Source: Cymodocea nodosa (Eukaryota > Streptophyta > Magnoliopsida > Alismatales > Cymodoceaceae). Taken from it: a DNA stretch of 64,000 nucleotides. Position numbers and translations under genes: made by a program. Under the pieces are notes generated by a model. That model made no database searches and was not told where the DNA came from. It saw only the letters and a list, made by a program, of their open reading frames with translations. The stretch covers positions 682,001 through 746,000 of the forward strand of contig CM072337.1 of NCBI GenBank assembly GCA_036874045.1, given 5' to 3'. Shown here in pieces: positions 1-11,942 of this stretch; within the stretch, counting starts at the first letter, position 1, and each line of letters opens with the position of its first letter.

Positions 1-594
1 TCAAATTATTATAACAATACGTTCATTTTTTAAGTTGCTGATGGAAAATTGCGCCAATACCTTTACTTGAAGTGTCATATAATATAGTTTTTTTCTTTTT
101 TCCATTAACGTTGAGATTTATTTATAAATAAATAGTGTTGATATTCATTCGTAAATGTTAATAATTATTTATATTGTATAATTATCGTTAAGATTGATAT
201 TTATTTATAAATAAATAATGATGATATTTATTCGTAAATGTTGATAATTATTCATATTATATAATCATCATTGATGTTGACATTTCTCTGTAAATATTAT
301 TGAATATCATTTATTTATTTTTATAATGTAATTTCAAAAGATATGCATTTATTGATAATATTGATAATTAATTAAAGTGATAAATAAATATGGTTTAGAT
401 GTAAGGCAAATTAATTCGTAGATGTGACTTTTCATTGACGACCTAAACTTAATTTTTCGGCTCAAAATATAATGTAATAAATGGACTTCCATCCACCACC
501 CGTCCGTCCTCTGAGAACAGAGAAGGGCAGAGCGGAGCCAAGGGAACCAGTGCCGCCACCGCCACCGCCACCGCATCGCCGCCGTCGCTTGACC
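1..594. other. AT-rich upstream region of the peroxidase gene
   Basis: There is no coding signal here. The sequence is strongly AT-rich up to about 480 and then becomes C/G-rich (CCG/CCA-rich) just before the peroxidase ATG at 595, which looks like a 5' untranslated leader. The open frame that runs in from 481 belongs to this leader. It joins the peroxidase frame without a stop, but the signal peptide begins only at the ATG at 595. Confidence 0.5.
110..270. repeat. Imperfect tandem repeat, two units of about 80 bp
   Basis: Positions 110-186 and 187-269 share the same order of words: TATTTATAAATAAATA, then GATATT.ATTCGTAAATGTT, then ATAATTATT.ATATT. A weaker third start follows. AT-rich, non-coding, with no sign of mobility. 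Confidence 0.6.
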
Positions 595-2251
595 ATGAGG
601 TTCACCCCGTTCTTGCCCATTGCAACCCCCCTCTTCATCCTGCTCGTATCTTCCCCAGTTCTCTGTCGTGCGCTGCTACGGGTTGGGTTCTACGACCTCA
701 CATGCCCGAACGCGGAGTCCATCGTCACCTCCGCCGTCAAGGATGCCGTCCAGTCCGACCCCACCATGGCGGCCGCCCTCCTAAGACTCCACTTCCACGA
801 CTGTTTCATCGATGCATGTCTTCCTTCTCTCCACACTGTCCAACCTAACCCTTCCTCTGGGCGGCGCCATAGGTTACTAACAGAAAGTCTTTGCTCCTTG
901 GCGTGCAGGGGTGCGACGGGTCCATACTGATCGACAAGTCCGACGGGACGGAGGAGAAGAAGGCCTTCGGGCACCAAGGGTTGAGAGGGTTCGAGGTGGT
1001 GGAGAAGGCGAAGGCGGAACTGGAACGGCATTGCCCTGGGGTTGTGTCTTGTTCTGACATCGTCGCGCTCATGGCTCGCGACTCCGTCGCCCTGGTCATC
1101 CATCCCGACGACTCCCCCCTGCTCCTTCCCCTTGTCCAATCCATTTCCACTGATCTGATCGGTTCTTCTTCTGCGCAGAGCAACGGGCCCAGCTACGTCG
1201 TCCCGACGGGGCGGAGGGACGGGAGGGTGTCCGACGTCAAGCACGCCGACGACATGCCGGACGTGGAGGACTCCGTCGAGAAGCTCAAGGACAGTTTCTC
1301 GCAGAGAGGACTCTCCGAGAAAGACCTCGTCGTCCTAAATGGTTTCCCATTTCTTTATTTTTTTAAATAAAATATTTTTCTCTTATTTTTATTTCTATAA
1401 AATTCAAATTCGCAATTAAAAAAATAACGAAGAATTTACATTTTCACCATTTCTATTTATCGTAAATTTATTAAGGTATGAAATTTTTTTTTTTAAGTTG
1501 GTTCTCGCTTTTTTTAATATATAATTTTATTAAGTAAATTTATTTACATAAATTAATACTATTAAACGATTACAATTCATTTAACTATAAATAAATGTCC
1601 AGTCAATTAATTTTTAAATTATATTCGTCTAATATTTTTAATGAGAAAGTGAGGCTTCTGGTATTCATGGTTGTTAAAAATACCGTAAATGCTCATTGTG
1701 TTTTAATTTTGTTAAAAAAATTGTATCTGAAAGAAACAAAGAGTTGTTTTTCTTTTTTTAACATTTATTTTAAATATGAAAGCATTATTGTTAACTTTAT
1801 AATTATTATTTTTCTGAAATTGACGATGTCGGTGATTTCAGCGGCGCACACCATCGGAACCACGGCCTGTTTCTTCGTCTACGACAGGCTATACGGCGAC
1901 GGCGGCCCCGATCCGACCATGAACGAGACGCTGCGCCGGGACCTCCAGTCCACCTGCCCGAAGGGCGGCGCGAACGACGTCCGATTCCCGTTGGACCGGG
2001 GGAGCGAAGCGACGTTCGACGCGCAGTTCTTCGGAAACCTGCGGCGGGGCTTCGGCGTCCTCCGCACCGACGCCGGCATGTACCAGATCCAGTCGTCCAA
2101 GGACATCGTCGACTCCTACGTGGACGCCGACGACGCCCTCGGACCGACGTTCGAGACCGACTTCGTCGTCGCCATCATCAGGATGGGGATGATCGGCGTC
2201 CACACCGGCAACGACGGCGACATCAGATCCAGATGTTCCTCTTTCAACTGA
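595..2251 (+). CDS. Class III secretory peroxidase
   Basis: Haem peroxidase of the plant secretory family, which oxidises phenolics such as monolignols with H2O2 in the wall or vacuole. Exons read 595-813, 909-1094, 1179-1341 and 1842-2251, giving 325 aa, the usual family length. Residues 1-26 form a signal peptide. The mature start [11 protein letters not shown] precedes the distal site RLHFHDCF (Arg64, His68). The Cys pair around GCDGS follows, then [10 protein letters not shown], then the proximal haem ligand in [10 protein letters not shown] (His192). Introns 2 and 3 are GT-AG. Intron 1 fits the frame only with a GC donor at 814. Intron 2 (84 bp) has no stop in frame, so its retention would insert 28 residues. 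An AATAAA signal lies at 2327-2332. All catalytic residues and conserved cysteines that I checked are present. The exact isozyme cannot be told from sequence alone. Confidence 0.93.
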
Positions 2252-3600
2252 AGCTTCCCTTCCCTTCCCCCATCCATCAACAAATCAGATTCCTATTTTT
2301 CTCGGTGTAAATTCAAACTTCAACCGAATAAATGAAACCACACGATCTTTTACATTTCGGTCAAGCCGAAAAGTTAGATGACGATGGACAGGAATAGTCC
2401 AAATAGAAGTGGAAGAGGATTGAAGCGAGTGTTCTCTGTTGCAAGAACAAATAATCCAAATCATAATCTTCCTCCTATATCATAGAAGTGAGAAAGAACT
2501 TTTGCTATATTATTGACACGAATTTGAGTATTATAATATAATTAAAGTTAATTTTTTTTAATCTTAGTATAAAAAAAAAAAGTATCATCTACTTACTTTT
2601 ATTTTTTTTCAATAACAAATTCATGATTAATTACTGCACATTAAATGTGACATTTAATTACGCTTGTCCATTCCTTACCAAGGAGCAAGCCAAGTTTGAC
2701 TCGTGTATTGTGCATGTGCACGGTGGTTGCAGGCTGTGCTCTTGTTCGTCGCATTGCACATAAAGTGCAAGTAACGTGTCCTTTGTTAGTTAGTTTTTTT
2801 TAAATAGCAGAACAAAGGATGGTGATCATTGGATTTATTAAGATTTACATTTTGATACAACGCCACAATGAGTTCAACGTAAGGTACGCGATCGACGAGT
2901 ACACGAAGTCTTGAGGTGTGGTGACTTTCATTAGACTGACGAAGGGATTTGTTGCAAAGCTGAGAGTTCGGGAAGTGGGAAGAAGGGTCATCGATTCCAA
3001 GGGATATTTTCGTCATTTTCAAGGAAAAGACACCCACTCTAGTTAAGGCACAGTTAGGAAGCCACCCACCCTTTACCTTGAGGTGTGACGAGAGCGAAGC
3101 ATAACACAAAACAAACACAATCTTTTTGTTATGATGGAGTTCACGATCACTTATAACAATACTAATAATAATAATAATAATTATTATTATTATTATTATT
3201 AGTTAATGCATTTTTATAATGTCGAAGTATATCTATTTTTGATGGGATGTTAAAGAATCTAATATAATGTGGATTACGAGTTACACAAAAATTATGGTTA
3301 TTAAATTATGTATAAAATGCTATTATTAAAGGTCGGTCGACTCTTGTCTCAAGTGAGCAAAGCTTGGCGTTAAACAGAAAACAAGACAAATATCAAATCT
3401 CATCATCTGCAAATCCTAGGTTCGATCGGAATAAGAATCCTCTATTTTTTATCATCATCTGTGAAAAGAAGAAGAAGATATATCAATGCTCGGCCGAATC
3501 GACAAACCCATGATGCATCGTAGGTTGAAGACCAGCATCAAGAAGAGCTCGGTTGTTAACATTGGAGGGAAGTGAACAAACACAACAGCAGTGCTGTTGA
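2252..3600. other. Intergenic region between the peroxidase and GUX genes
   Basis: The peroxidase 3' UTR has AATAAA at 2327-2332. Beyond it the DNA is AT-rich with poly-A and poly-T tracts. The 110-codon frame on the minus strand at 2786-3118 has no recognisable domain and I do not call it a gene. The 3' UTR of the convergent GUX gene should lie just below 3653. Confidence 0.5.
3161..3203. repeat. (AAT)n-(ATT)n microsatellite forming a near-perfect palindrome
   Basis: ACTAATAAT... runs into ...ATTATTAGT around a centre near 3180/3181, so the two halves are reverse complements apart from one extra triplet. It could extrude as a cruciform. This is probably replication slippage with no function. 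Confidence 0.75.
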
Positions 3601-3672
3601 AATATTTCAGGCTGGACGGACTATGAACTGGAAATATTTCTGGCTGGACGGACTATGAACTGGAAATATTTC
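3601..3672. repeat. 32-bp tandem repeat over the GUX stop codon
   Basis: Two full units and a partial third start with AATATTTC at 3601, 3633 and 3665 and contain GGCTGGACGGACTATGAACT. The stop codon of the GUX gene (3653-3655, minus strand) lies inside the array, so the last codons (RNISSS then stop) come from the innermost unit. Confidence 0.75.
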
Positions 3673-6600
3673 TGGTTGGAAGTGCCGGGGAAGGAGGACT
3701 GCTGCTATCGGTCCAATTGGTTTCACCCCAATGCCACAGCATGCTCTCCCAGTAACAGAACTTCTCAAAACAGGCCTTCAGCCGTTTGTCCTTGATCTTC
3801 CTCTTCCAGTGCCCATCTGTAAAGCTTGCTTTCTCGGCCTGCCTACGGTCCCATTCCAACGCCGCCTTCTGCTTTGATCTTAGCAGGCAGAACCCCTGAA
3901 GCTTCTCTGGCATTCTGTCATGCACCTTCCACCATGTCTTGTGTGCGACGTCGCTTGCATACTCGTGCAGCATGTCCACGTTCCAGTTGCAGTCATAGTC
4001 TCGGAAGCATAACCATGGTTTCAGACCCAAATAGTGGAGGACGTAGAGAATGGGAGGGTCGGCTCCGAACAGACGGATCTTCACCTGTTTCTTTTCCTCC
4101 TCGTCGCCTTCCCAGAAATGCTTCAAGAAATTCATGTGCTTTGGAATACGGTGCCACCATGTGAATATCTCATTCAGGTACCCCTGGTCGCCCCCATTGT
4201 AGGATTCTATCTCATTTATATGATCCATCAATAAATTGAATGTGCAGTTAGAAGGCTCGATGACCATCACACCAGAGTTGAAGAGAGTCCCATTATTGCC
4301 CGTTGCCGAGATCTGTGGCATGGCAAATAGGAAATCAATGTTTCTCAATATCAGTAGGTCTGCATCGATGAAGATGATCTTATCGTAATCTGTGAGCTGC
4401 CATAATCTAAACTTGCTGTAATTCCATTCATTGTAGGCATCACGCTCAGCCTTTGGATTACGAATCCTCTGGATCATTCTAACCTTCCAGCCTGCCGCTT
4501 CAAGGCCACCTATGTGATGGGCACTGATGGTCTCATCCACCAGGATTACAAGGTCTCTTGTTGATCCTGAGATGCGGATGCTCTGAGCCACAGCAATCGC
4601 ACCACAAACATATACATGTGCAGAATGCAGAATTGTAGCGTAAGCTTCTCGATGTGCAGATTCAGTGTATAGTCGAGCTGTGCAAGACATAAATTTCAAC
4701 AAATAAGCATGGCAATATCTTATATTGTCGCAAACACAGATTTACAAAATATCAAAGGTGATGTTTGAGAACAAAGGAATAGAAAACTAACCTGTTGCTT
4801 TGAATGGAATTGCAAGTTCACATGACCCAATGGGAAGCCGAACCTTTTCCCTTAATATTCTTAAGTTGGGTTTGTACAACCACATATTCCGTTGGTGAAC
4901 AACAAGATCCTTACATGGGAAGAGATTCGGTAATGGAAAGCACTCAGTTAAAAACATAACGTGTACGGCACCATGACCTTCAGTGGTGGCAGCAGCAACC
5001 TTGGCAGCTGAGATTTGCAGATGCAAGCGTGCGACTTCTCTTGACCATTCCCCAGATTTGTTACAGGGCAGCTTAACAACAATAAGATTGAACGATAAAT
5101 GCTTTGGGAATTTGGGTTCTGGAAGAGATGGGCAAACAGGAACATCATTTTCTTCTTCTTCATCAATCCATTCAGGATACAAAACATCCCAAGCTATGTT
5201 TTTACGGGCACGCTCTAAATGTATGACAGAAGAGTCAACAACAACTAATAACCGCTGCCAATAGGTGATCTCAGTACTGTTGAAGTTCAACAAGCCAACT
5301 CTCAGAAGATCACTTTTGTTGTTGAGATTATTGATGGCTTTTGTTATTTCAACCCATTCAACATCTATGTCTGATACATAGCGTGTATCTGTTGTTTTCC
5401 AATCCCATATCCATGAACTGCATTCAAAGTAGGTTATGATGCTCTTAGTGCCTTTTTAAAAATTGGAAATCAGTTACAATCATGATAAATGTAATACAAA
5501 AAAGAACATATTTAATTTTCTTTTTTCCTCAGTTAACCTTTAGTAATTTCGATGATTAAAAAAATTGTTGAGGCATAAATTAAACATCCAATCATCAGTA
5601 TGGCCCTGGAACAGAAAAAAAATTGCCAAGAGAAAGCAAAATGGTAAGTGTTCGTGCAAGCAAGATTTACCCATGGTGGAAATGTTGTGAAACCTCATTT
5701 GGATATGCCACTGGTGATTGGTAGACAGTCAAAAAAGTGCCACAGATTATGAGAACAAGAACAAACTTCAAGGAGCGAAACTTGCAGCTTGAACTCCTCT
5801 CTTGCAGAAACCTCTTGAATTCCTTGTAATTTCCATATTTGTGGATTTTCTTTTTGGACATATCATCTCTGTCCATGCAGCAAATTACATGATCAGGAAG
5901 GACTTTTCGAAAATTTGGAAAAGTAGATAAAAAACTTGAATATAAGCAATAAGCTTGTTAATATTTCATTGCTACTTGGTGATAAAAATCAGTAAGTTAT
6001 GGTTCATAATAAACTAAGGGTCCATTTAATCCAACTATGCAAAGCATTTGAAACAAAGAGTCTTCACACGATGGATTCCATTTACAATCAACTTAATTTG
6101 GATGCATTCTGTAATTATGGAATAGATTGTGAAATTTAACACATAATTCATATTTCACACACTCTAAACCAAAGAGATCATAGTATACAACGAACAGTAT
6201 ACTAGAATCCATCATTGTTAAATAATAATCTTGATTTTATATAATCCAAGGCTTTAAGTATCTGAACCAAATACAAATTTGAAACTGAAGGAATGCACCA
6301 ACAGTACTGGATAAGAATAAGAAACCAAATGGATGAGTACATCTACCATAATCAAAATATTATATAAAGAAATATTCACGCATAAAGCCAATGGGGAGAA
6401 GATATAGAGGAGAGAATATGAGTGTTTATAGATATGGAATCATGTTTAGGGTAATTTGTATGTTTCTTGTTGTGATGGATAGCTATTGGCATCTGTGAGA
6501 CTGTAGCAATATCCTACATAAAAATTTTATATAAGGGGGCAGATTTCCTAGTACCAACATTAAGAAATTAGGTACAGGTGGATGTCATACCAAACCATTA

Positions 6601-8210
6601 GAATCTTTCATATACATGCAGATCTATACGATACATATGAAACTATCCCCATGCATATGCAAGGATAGTAGGCAATGCTCTTGGAGATGACACCAAGAAC
6701 ATTTCCTTGTTTATAAGATATTTAACAATATACTAAATCAAAGTCCTTTTTCTCAAGAAACAAAGAGAGAAGAGTCAAATCCTCCTTTCATTACACCAAA
6801 TTTTCAAAGATTATTTCATTACACTGCATATTATTGATGGTTAGCATTTTAATCTTCCAATGTTCCTATTTCCAAATTTTCAAACATTATTCTTTCATAA
6901 TAATATATCATTGTACAACTAGTCACACATTCCTAATTTAACTTCAAGCAACTATCTGTTAACAGATGTTCTTTTTTTGAGCAACAACAAAAGAACTATC
7001 ATTAAAATCAAGAAAAAAAAGGTAGCCTACACATGCCACAAGTATAACTAGGATGACTAAAATACAAGGAAACATAGTTCCACAAAGGAACCCCACAAAT
7101 AGTCCAAAAAGAGAAAAACCATGAGCAAAAAAAATACTCAAAAAAGAAACTAGCAACACAAAAGAAAATCACAACTAGCAACACATCAGAGTAAGAAGAA
7201 ACCCTGTCAAGCCAGCACTCTCATGTTCAAAAGATCTGCAACCGCTCACCACCTTGTAGTCTACTCTAAGATGTAATGGAATAAAATGGATCTAAAGCTG
7301 TCAAATGGTAACATGCCCCAAAAAATACTATTATTCATCGCAACCACCGCCTCCACCATAATGCATGAAGAATGGATAGCCAAATCCTCTATCAACACCA
7401 GTCAAACCTCCTCTTCCTTTTCCAAGCAAGCCAGGACAATGATGCCTCCAACCTATCAAACTCATTAGGACACCCAAAGGATGGGTGTCACAAGCATTCT
7501 TCCCATATATGCCAAAAGCTACACGTATTTGTCATCTGAAATTGTTGTCATACGAATGGTGTTTGTGCACGTTTCCCGTCAGGAAATGAAATAACAAGAG
7601 ATCTAGGAAATTGTGGAAAATGAGATGATGGATGGACGGACAAATTGACCACAAAGGTGTCCAATCAACTATCTAAAAAGGACTTTTTATTTGTACTCCA
7701 TAGATACTTCAACACATGAGAAGACAGCTAGTTATTTCTTAGATTTGATTGATGATCCTATACAGAATATTGGGAAAAATGACAGAAGTATTACTAAAAG
7801 TGACACTTGATTTGGCAAACTAAAAAAAATGAACGAGGAACATTTCATACGGACACAAGTAAATTATATGGTTTCCATTGTCTTCCCTTGAAAAAATACC
7901 ATTATGTAATTACAAATGTCTATTTCTAATTACAAATCCCAACATCCGGAAATTGAAATCCCATGATCCAGGAAGAACATATCAGGTATAGGAAATTAAA
8001 ACCACAACAAACTTCTATAACAGTTTTAAGTTTTGAGCTGAGGGTTCTTAAGTTATAAGAGCAGGATCAATATGTGATAGGAATAAACATAGCCAATGCA
8101 TGACGTAAAAGTGAGGAAATGTTAATGAATGGAAGTAACACTTACACAGTTGCAGATTGCCTGTGCCTGGCCTCAACCATGCCAGAAGAACTGCCACTCA
8201 ATGCCCTCAT
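3653..8210 (-). CDS. GUX: UDP-glucuronate:xylan alpha-glucuronosyltransferase (GUX/PGSIP family, GT8)
   Basis: Golgi enzyme that adds alpha-1,2-glucuronic acid side chains to the xylan backbone. Exons on the minus strand are 8210-8146, 5868-5671, 5417-4792 and 4677-3653. Phases agree at every join and give 637 aa, the size of Arabidopsis GUX1. A basic cytosolic tail is followed by one signal-anchor helix at about residues 56-72 (type II protein). The stem and the WDALYPEWIDEE block follow. The GT8 domain starts at REAYATILHSAH; its metal/nucleotide-binding DxD is IDADLLIL (Asp401, Asp403), and later blocks are GNNGTLFNSG and YNGGDQGYLNE. Intron 1 is 2.3 kb and holds a LINE fragment. A 5' UTR intron is likely: CGCAG|GTTCTT occurs near 8946, downstream of a GC-rich start region. 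No disabling changes were seen. Which GUX paralogue it is remains open. Confidence 0.95.
6966..7700 (-). mobile_element. 3' fragment of an L1-type LINE in GUX intron 1
   Basis: On the minus strand the fragment ends in GTTGCTCAAAAAAAG (A-tail at about 6966-6977). The same 3' end, a GATTTTAATG...TGCTCAAAAAAA signature, recurs at 17963 in another intron. Broken frames upstream give phrases typical of the Cys/His tail that follows plant LINE reverse transcriptase (WHIWEE, WLAWKRKRR). Heavily decayed. The 5' limit is a guess. Confidence 0.4.
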
Positions 8211-8944
8211 CTTGATTTATAGCTCATAAGGAGTAGGAGCATTATCTGATCATCAAGTAAACAAAACAACATGCCTCCGTGAAAACTATGATTTATTTTT
8301 CATAAAAAAGCAGGATCATAGATATGACAGGTTGGCGCACTACACCTAAAACTGTTCGTAGGAATCTTCGCAAAACGGGTGTACGAATCATAGGAAGAGC
8401 AACAGAAAGAATAAACTAATTCAAATCCTGAAACTAATGAAAAGAAGGAGCTGCCACACCTAACTCGCTGATTTAAGTAATAGCAGCGACCTTAAGAATA
8501 CTGCAATATCTACCAACCAATAGAGCAGGTTGTAGTCACCACAACACCATTCTTGTAAGAAAGGCAAGGAAGCCCTATGAAAACAGCGTCCAAGATCATC
8601 AAAAGACAAAAACCTAAACAAAAAATGTGCAATCGAAAAGCATAACGGAATAATCGAACCTCCAAGCCTAATAGGCTAGTAAATCAAAACAACTCGAGCC
8701 AACTGGGAAAGAACGGTCCCGTCGACAAACACAACTAATCGAATGGCAGAAAAAGTCCAAAGATCGAATACCGAAGCCACAATAACTAACCGGCAAACCG
8801 AAACACCTGCAGCGAATCTCGTCCCCCCTCACCAACAAAAAGCTGCATCAAACAGATGAACTACAGTCGACAAGCAATGAACAAAAATACAATTTCCGAA
8901 AACCGATCAAAATCCAGGCGGCGAACGAAAGGCCACCAAGAACC

Positions 8945-9210
8945 TGCGTAATGAAGGAACCAGTTCGGAAGAACGCACCTAGACAAGAACACTCTGCTGC
9001 TCTCCGACCCTTACCACTCGAGGTCCAATCGGCTCCGTTTCGAACTTCTTCTCTCTCGTTCGCTCCCTCGCGACCGATCTCGACTTCCGTCTGTTACGAA
9101 TCGGACTTACGGAATCGAGGCGGCGGGGACGACTTTCAGCGGCAGAGGGCGTCGGTGGTGGTGGTGGTGGCGTGGTGGCCGTGCTCGAAACGTGTACTTT
9201 CGGCCCCTGG
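8945..9210 (-). promoter_or_regulatory. Probable promoter and 5' UTR of the GUX gene
   Basis: A GC-rich island in AT-rich DNA lies upstream of the minus-strand GUX ATG. On the minus strand it contains CT/TC-rich runs and CCACCACC tracts, as is common in plant leaders, and ends in a plausible donor (CGCAG|GTTCTT, about 8946). That would give a 0.7 kb leader intron. The reading frames here (89-90 codons on each strand) are low-complexity and not convincing proteins. Confidence 0.4.
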
Positions 9211-10071
9211 TGGCAGCAATTAAATACAAATAACCGTAAAACCGGCAAAAACGAGTCACGATAAAGAAATTAAAATAACTCAAAAATAAATATTTCCATT
9301 ATTGAAAGGAAAAATTGCAATATTTACCTTTGAACTTTTGTATTTAGAATGTAAGATTTATAGTTTATTTTCATTTTTTCGTTATTATAAACTTCACTTT
9401 TATTTTTGCTTTGTATGCTTACGTTGTAAACTCTTTTGTAATTTGGGCTCTATAGACGAAGGCTATTTATTAATGTATCAACCTTTACCTTGAAAAAAGA
9501 AAGAAAGAGAAAATTGCAGTAAAAAATTTTATTGAATGATTACTAATCCACATTTCATTTTTCTAGTCTTTTTCCATCAATAGTAAAAGTTATGATCTTA
9601 AAAAATGTTTAAAGAAAGAAAATTTTTTTATTTCAAATGCAATCTTCTTCGTGATGGATTTTAAGCTAATATATTAAATTTTTAAGACATTTTTAATTAT
9701 GATTACTTCCCATTTTATTTTTCTATTTTATTATTTACACGTGCTGCATACAAGTGGTAATATCCACTAACATCCCTGTCTAAATTCAAATACAAATTTC
9801 TTTTTTCTGAAAAGAAAAAAAAAACGTGCGGGTCATCATTGGAATGCAAGACAACTGCTTTTCTTTTCTTTTTTTTATTTAAAGCATGGTTAATTCTTTA
9901 AACATGCAAACAGATGTATTTACAATTTTTTTTATCTATAATAATAATAATAATCAATTTGAAATAACCAAGTGATGTTTGATTTTAATTGATATTAAAT
10001 ATTGATTATTTTTCTATTTACTGAGTATAAGCATGAAAAAATTCTCAGTTTTAAAAGAATCTAATTTGTGA

Positions 10072-10172
10072 TGGTCTCGTTCAAGAACAGAGCAGAGCAG
10101 GCGTCTGGTCTCGCTCAAGAACAGAGCAGAAGAGACGTCTGGTCTCGCTCAAGAACAGAGCAGAAGAGATGT
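10072..10172. repeat. 34-bp direct repeat, three units
   Basis: GGTCTCG(T/C)TCAAGAACAG followed by AGCAGA..AG(G/A)(C/T)GTC(T/C) occurs three times head to tail, with only a few differences between units. Units directly abut without spacers. Confidence 0.8.
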
Positions 10173-10540
10173 CCTGTTCTTCTGAGGTAAAAACCACGGT
10201 CTTCCTTTCTCAGAGAAACCATGTTCTTCCGAGATTTCCAGGCATCTGGTTGACGATGGTGGGGATGTGAGATCAAAGACAGAGAGAGATTTGAGGTGGG
10301 TGGGAAGAATAGACCTCACACCAACTGAACCCACTTGCAGAAATCCTGGTACTTATAAAGTTATACCATCAACAATAAAGATTAGCTAGATTTCATGCTT
10401 GAGAGAAGGAAAAAGAAGATCTGCCCGGAGGTTGAGTGATGTGATTGTGGCGGGCGTGGGGGCACAGATAACCAGACGCAGGTTTTGGCATTTTTGTTGC
10501 AGGTGGTGCAGGGGCCACACAGCCCAAGGAGTTGGTGGGG

Positions 10541-10578
10541 AAGAAGAAGGAGAAGAAGAAGAAGAAGAAGAAGAAGAA
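10541..10578. repeat. (GAA)n microsatellite
   Basis: About a dozen GAA triplets interrupted once by GGA. Non-coding on present evidence. Confidence 0.85.
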
Positions 10579-10799
10579 GCCTTGAGTCGTAGGACCCCTT
10601 CATGATTAAGCCGACAATGGGATCCGGTGGTTTAGGTAGGGGGATTTAAATTTTCCTGCCTTTACGTTGTTGTCGTTGTTATTATTATTGAAGTGAATAT
10701 TTTAATTGTAAAGATAAATCTGAAAATGTGAAAAGTTCTTGTTGTCGTCAGGTATTAGAAAAGTTCCATTTTGGTGAAGGTAGAGATTCATAAATTAGA

Positions 10800-10801
<2 letters not shown>

Positions 10802-10831
<30 letters not shown>
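10802..10831. repeat. (TA)n microsatellite
   Basis: Roughly fifteen TA dinucleotides without interruption. Similar TA runs occur near 17850, 38315, 53900, 57810 and 58943. Confidence 0.9.
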
Positions 10832-10833
<2 letters not shown>

Positions 10834-11905
10834 AAATCTTTTTTATTCATTGTAAATCTTGTTTAAATAAATTAGGTTGTACGTTGATTTGGATGAATTA
10901 TTTTTATAAAGAATATGTCAAAGGATTTTAATCTTAATCTTCGTACAGGGATTGATATGCTATTTTTACGAATGATGATATTCTAATTTTAGAAATAATT
11001 TGATATTTTAACACGTAAAATTGTACGTTAATTTAAGATTTTTTTTAATACTTAAGAAAGCGATAAAAAGGAAAGTATTTTTCTTTATTTTCTATTTCTC
11101 GTAAATTCTTAATGAACTTTCTCTTACACCACTTTTCAAATGTACGAACATGTTATTAATGCACTAGAAAAGTCTTACGTTGACAAAAGTAGAGTCAGAA
11201 TTTGACTTTTTTATGCTGAACGTGATATTAAAGTTAATTTATGTACATTCATTAATTATAGACATTTGTAAATATATAAATGAGTCACAAATAAGAATAT
11301 TTGTTAGAAAAGTAATGATAAGGCTTAACCTTATATATAATGAATTCATTATAAGTTAGAATTGTAATACAATGACTTCATTTTTGAAGCTAAATCCTCC
11401 AATTCACACTATGTTTTAAGAATAATCTCTTGAAAATAATCTTATTCTTACTGAAGTATTGTTTTCCAATAGATATTTTATTGCTTTTTGTTAGGTTATG
11501 ATCTGTAGTTTGCCTTGGTTACTTCAACCCACAGATAATCCACTTTAAATTAGGGTCAATTAACCCTTGGCATATCATATAAGAAATATTCTATATATTA
11601 CATGCAATTCTACAGGTTGCAAGTCTTGTGGCTCACCTCCTATTATTGGGTAAAAATGTGACCTTTTGCCTGATATTGTTTTCTTTCTCCATCTATGAAC
11701 CCCATTCAACCAATAAGACAACCATGGGTTGGACCAACATTGGACAGATAAATTCACTTATATCTATTTTAAATTAGAAATTGGGAAATGTAGGTGATTA
11801 GACTTAAATGAATGGTTAAAATCAATTGTTCCATCTTTATCATCTCCTCACCTACTCACATGGGTCTCATTTTAAATTGATGCACAACTATTTAATATCA
11901 AGGAA

Positions 11906-11908
<3 letters not shown>

Positions 11909-11938
<30 letters not shown>
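11909..11938. repeat. (AG)n microsatellite
   Basis: About fifteen uninterrupted AG units. Confidence 0.9.

Positions 11939-11942
<4 letters not shown>

Noticed and set aside
690..1244. 184-codon frame antisense to the peroxidase
   Set aside because: GC-rich shadow of the peroxidase exons; Arg/Asp-rich with no domain.
2786..3118. 110-codon minus-strand frame
   Set aside because: No recognisable domain, no splice or promoter context; AT-rich surroundings make it a chance frame.
8951..9248. Opposed 89-90 codon frames
   Set aside because: Low-complexity proline/threonine and glycine runs in the GUX leader region; no homology recognised.
10072..10172. Possible CRISPR-like array
   Set aside because: Three units abut without spacers and the genome is a plant; it is a simple tandem repeat.
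10382..10605. Frames over the GAA repeat
   Set aside because: Poly-Glu and poly-Leu stretches produced by the microsatellite.
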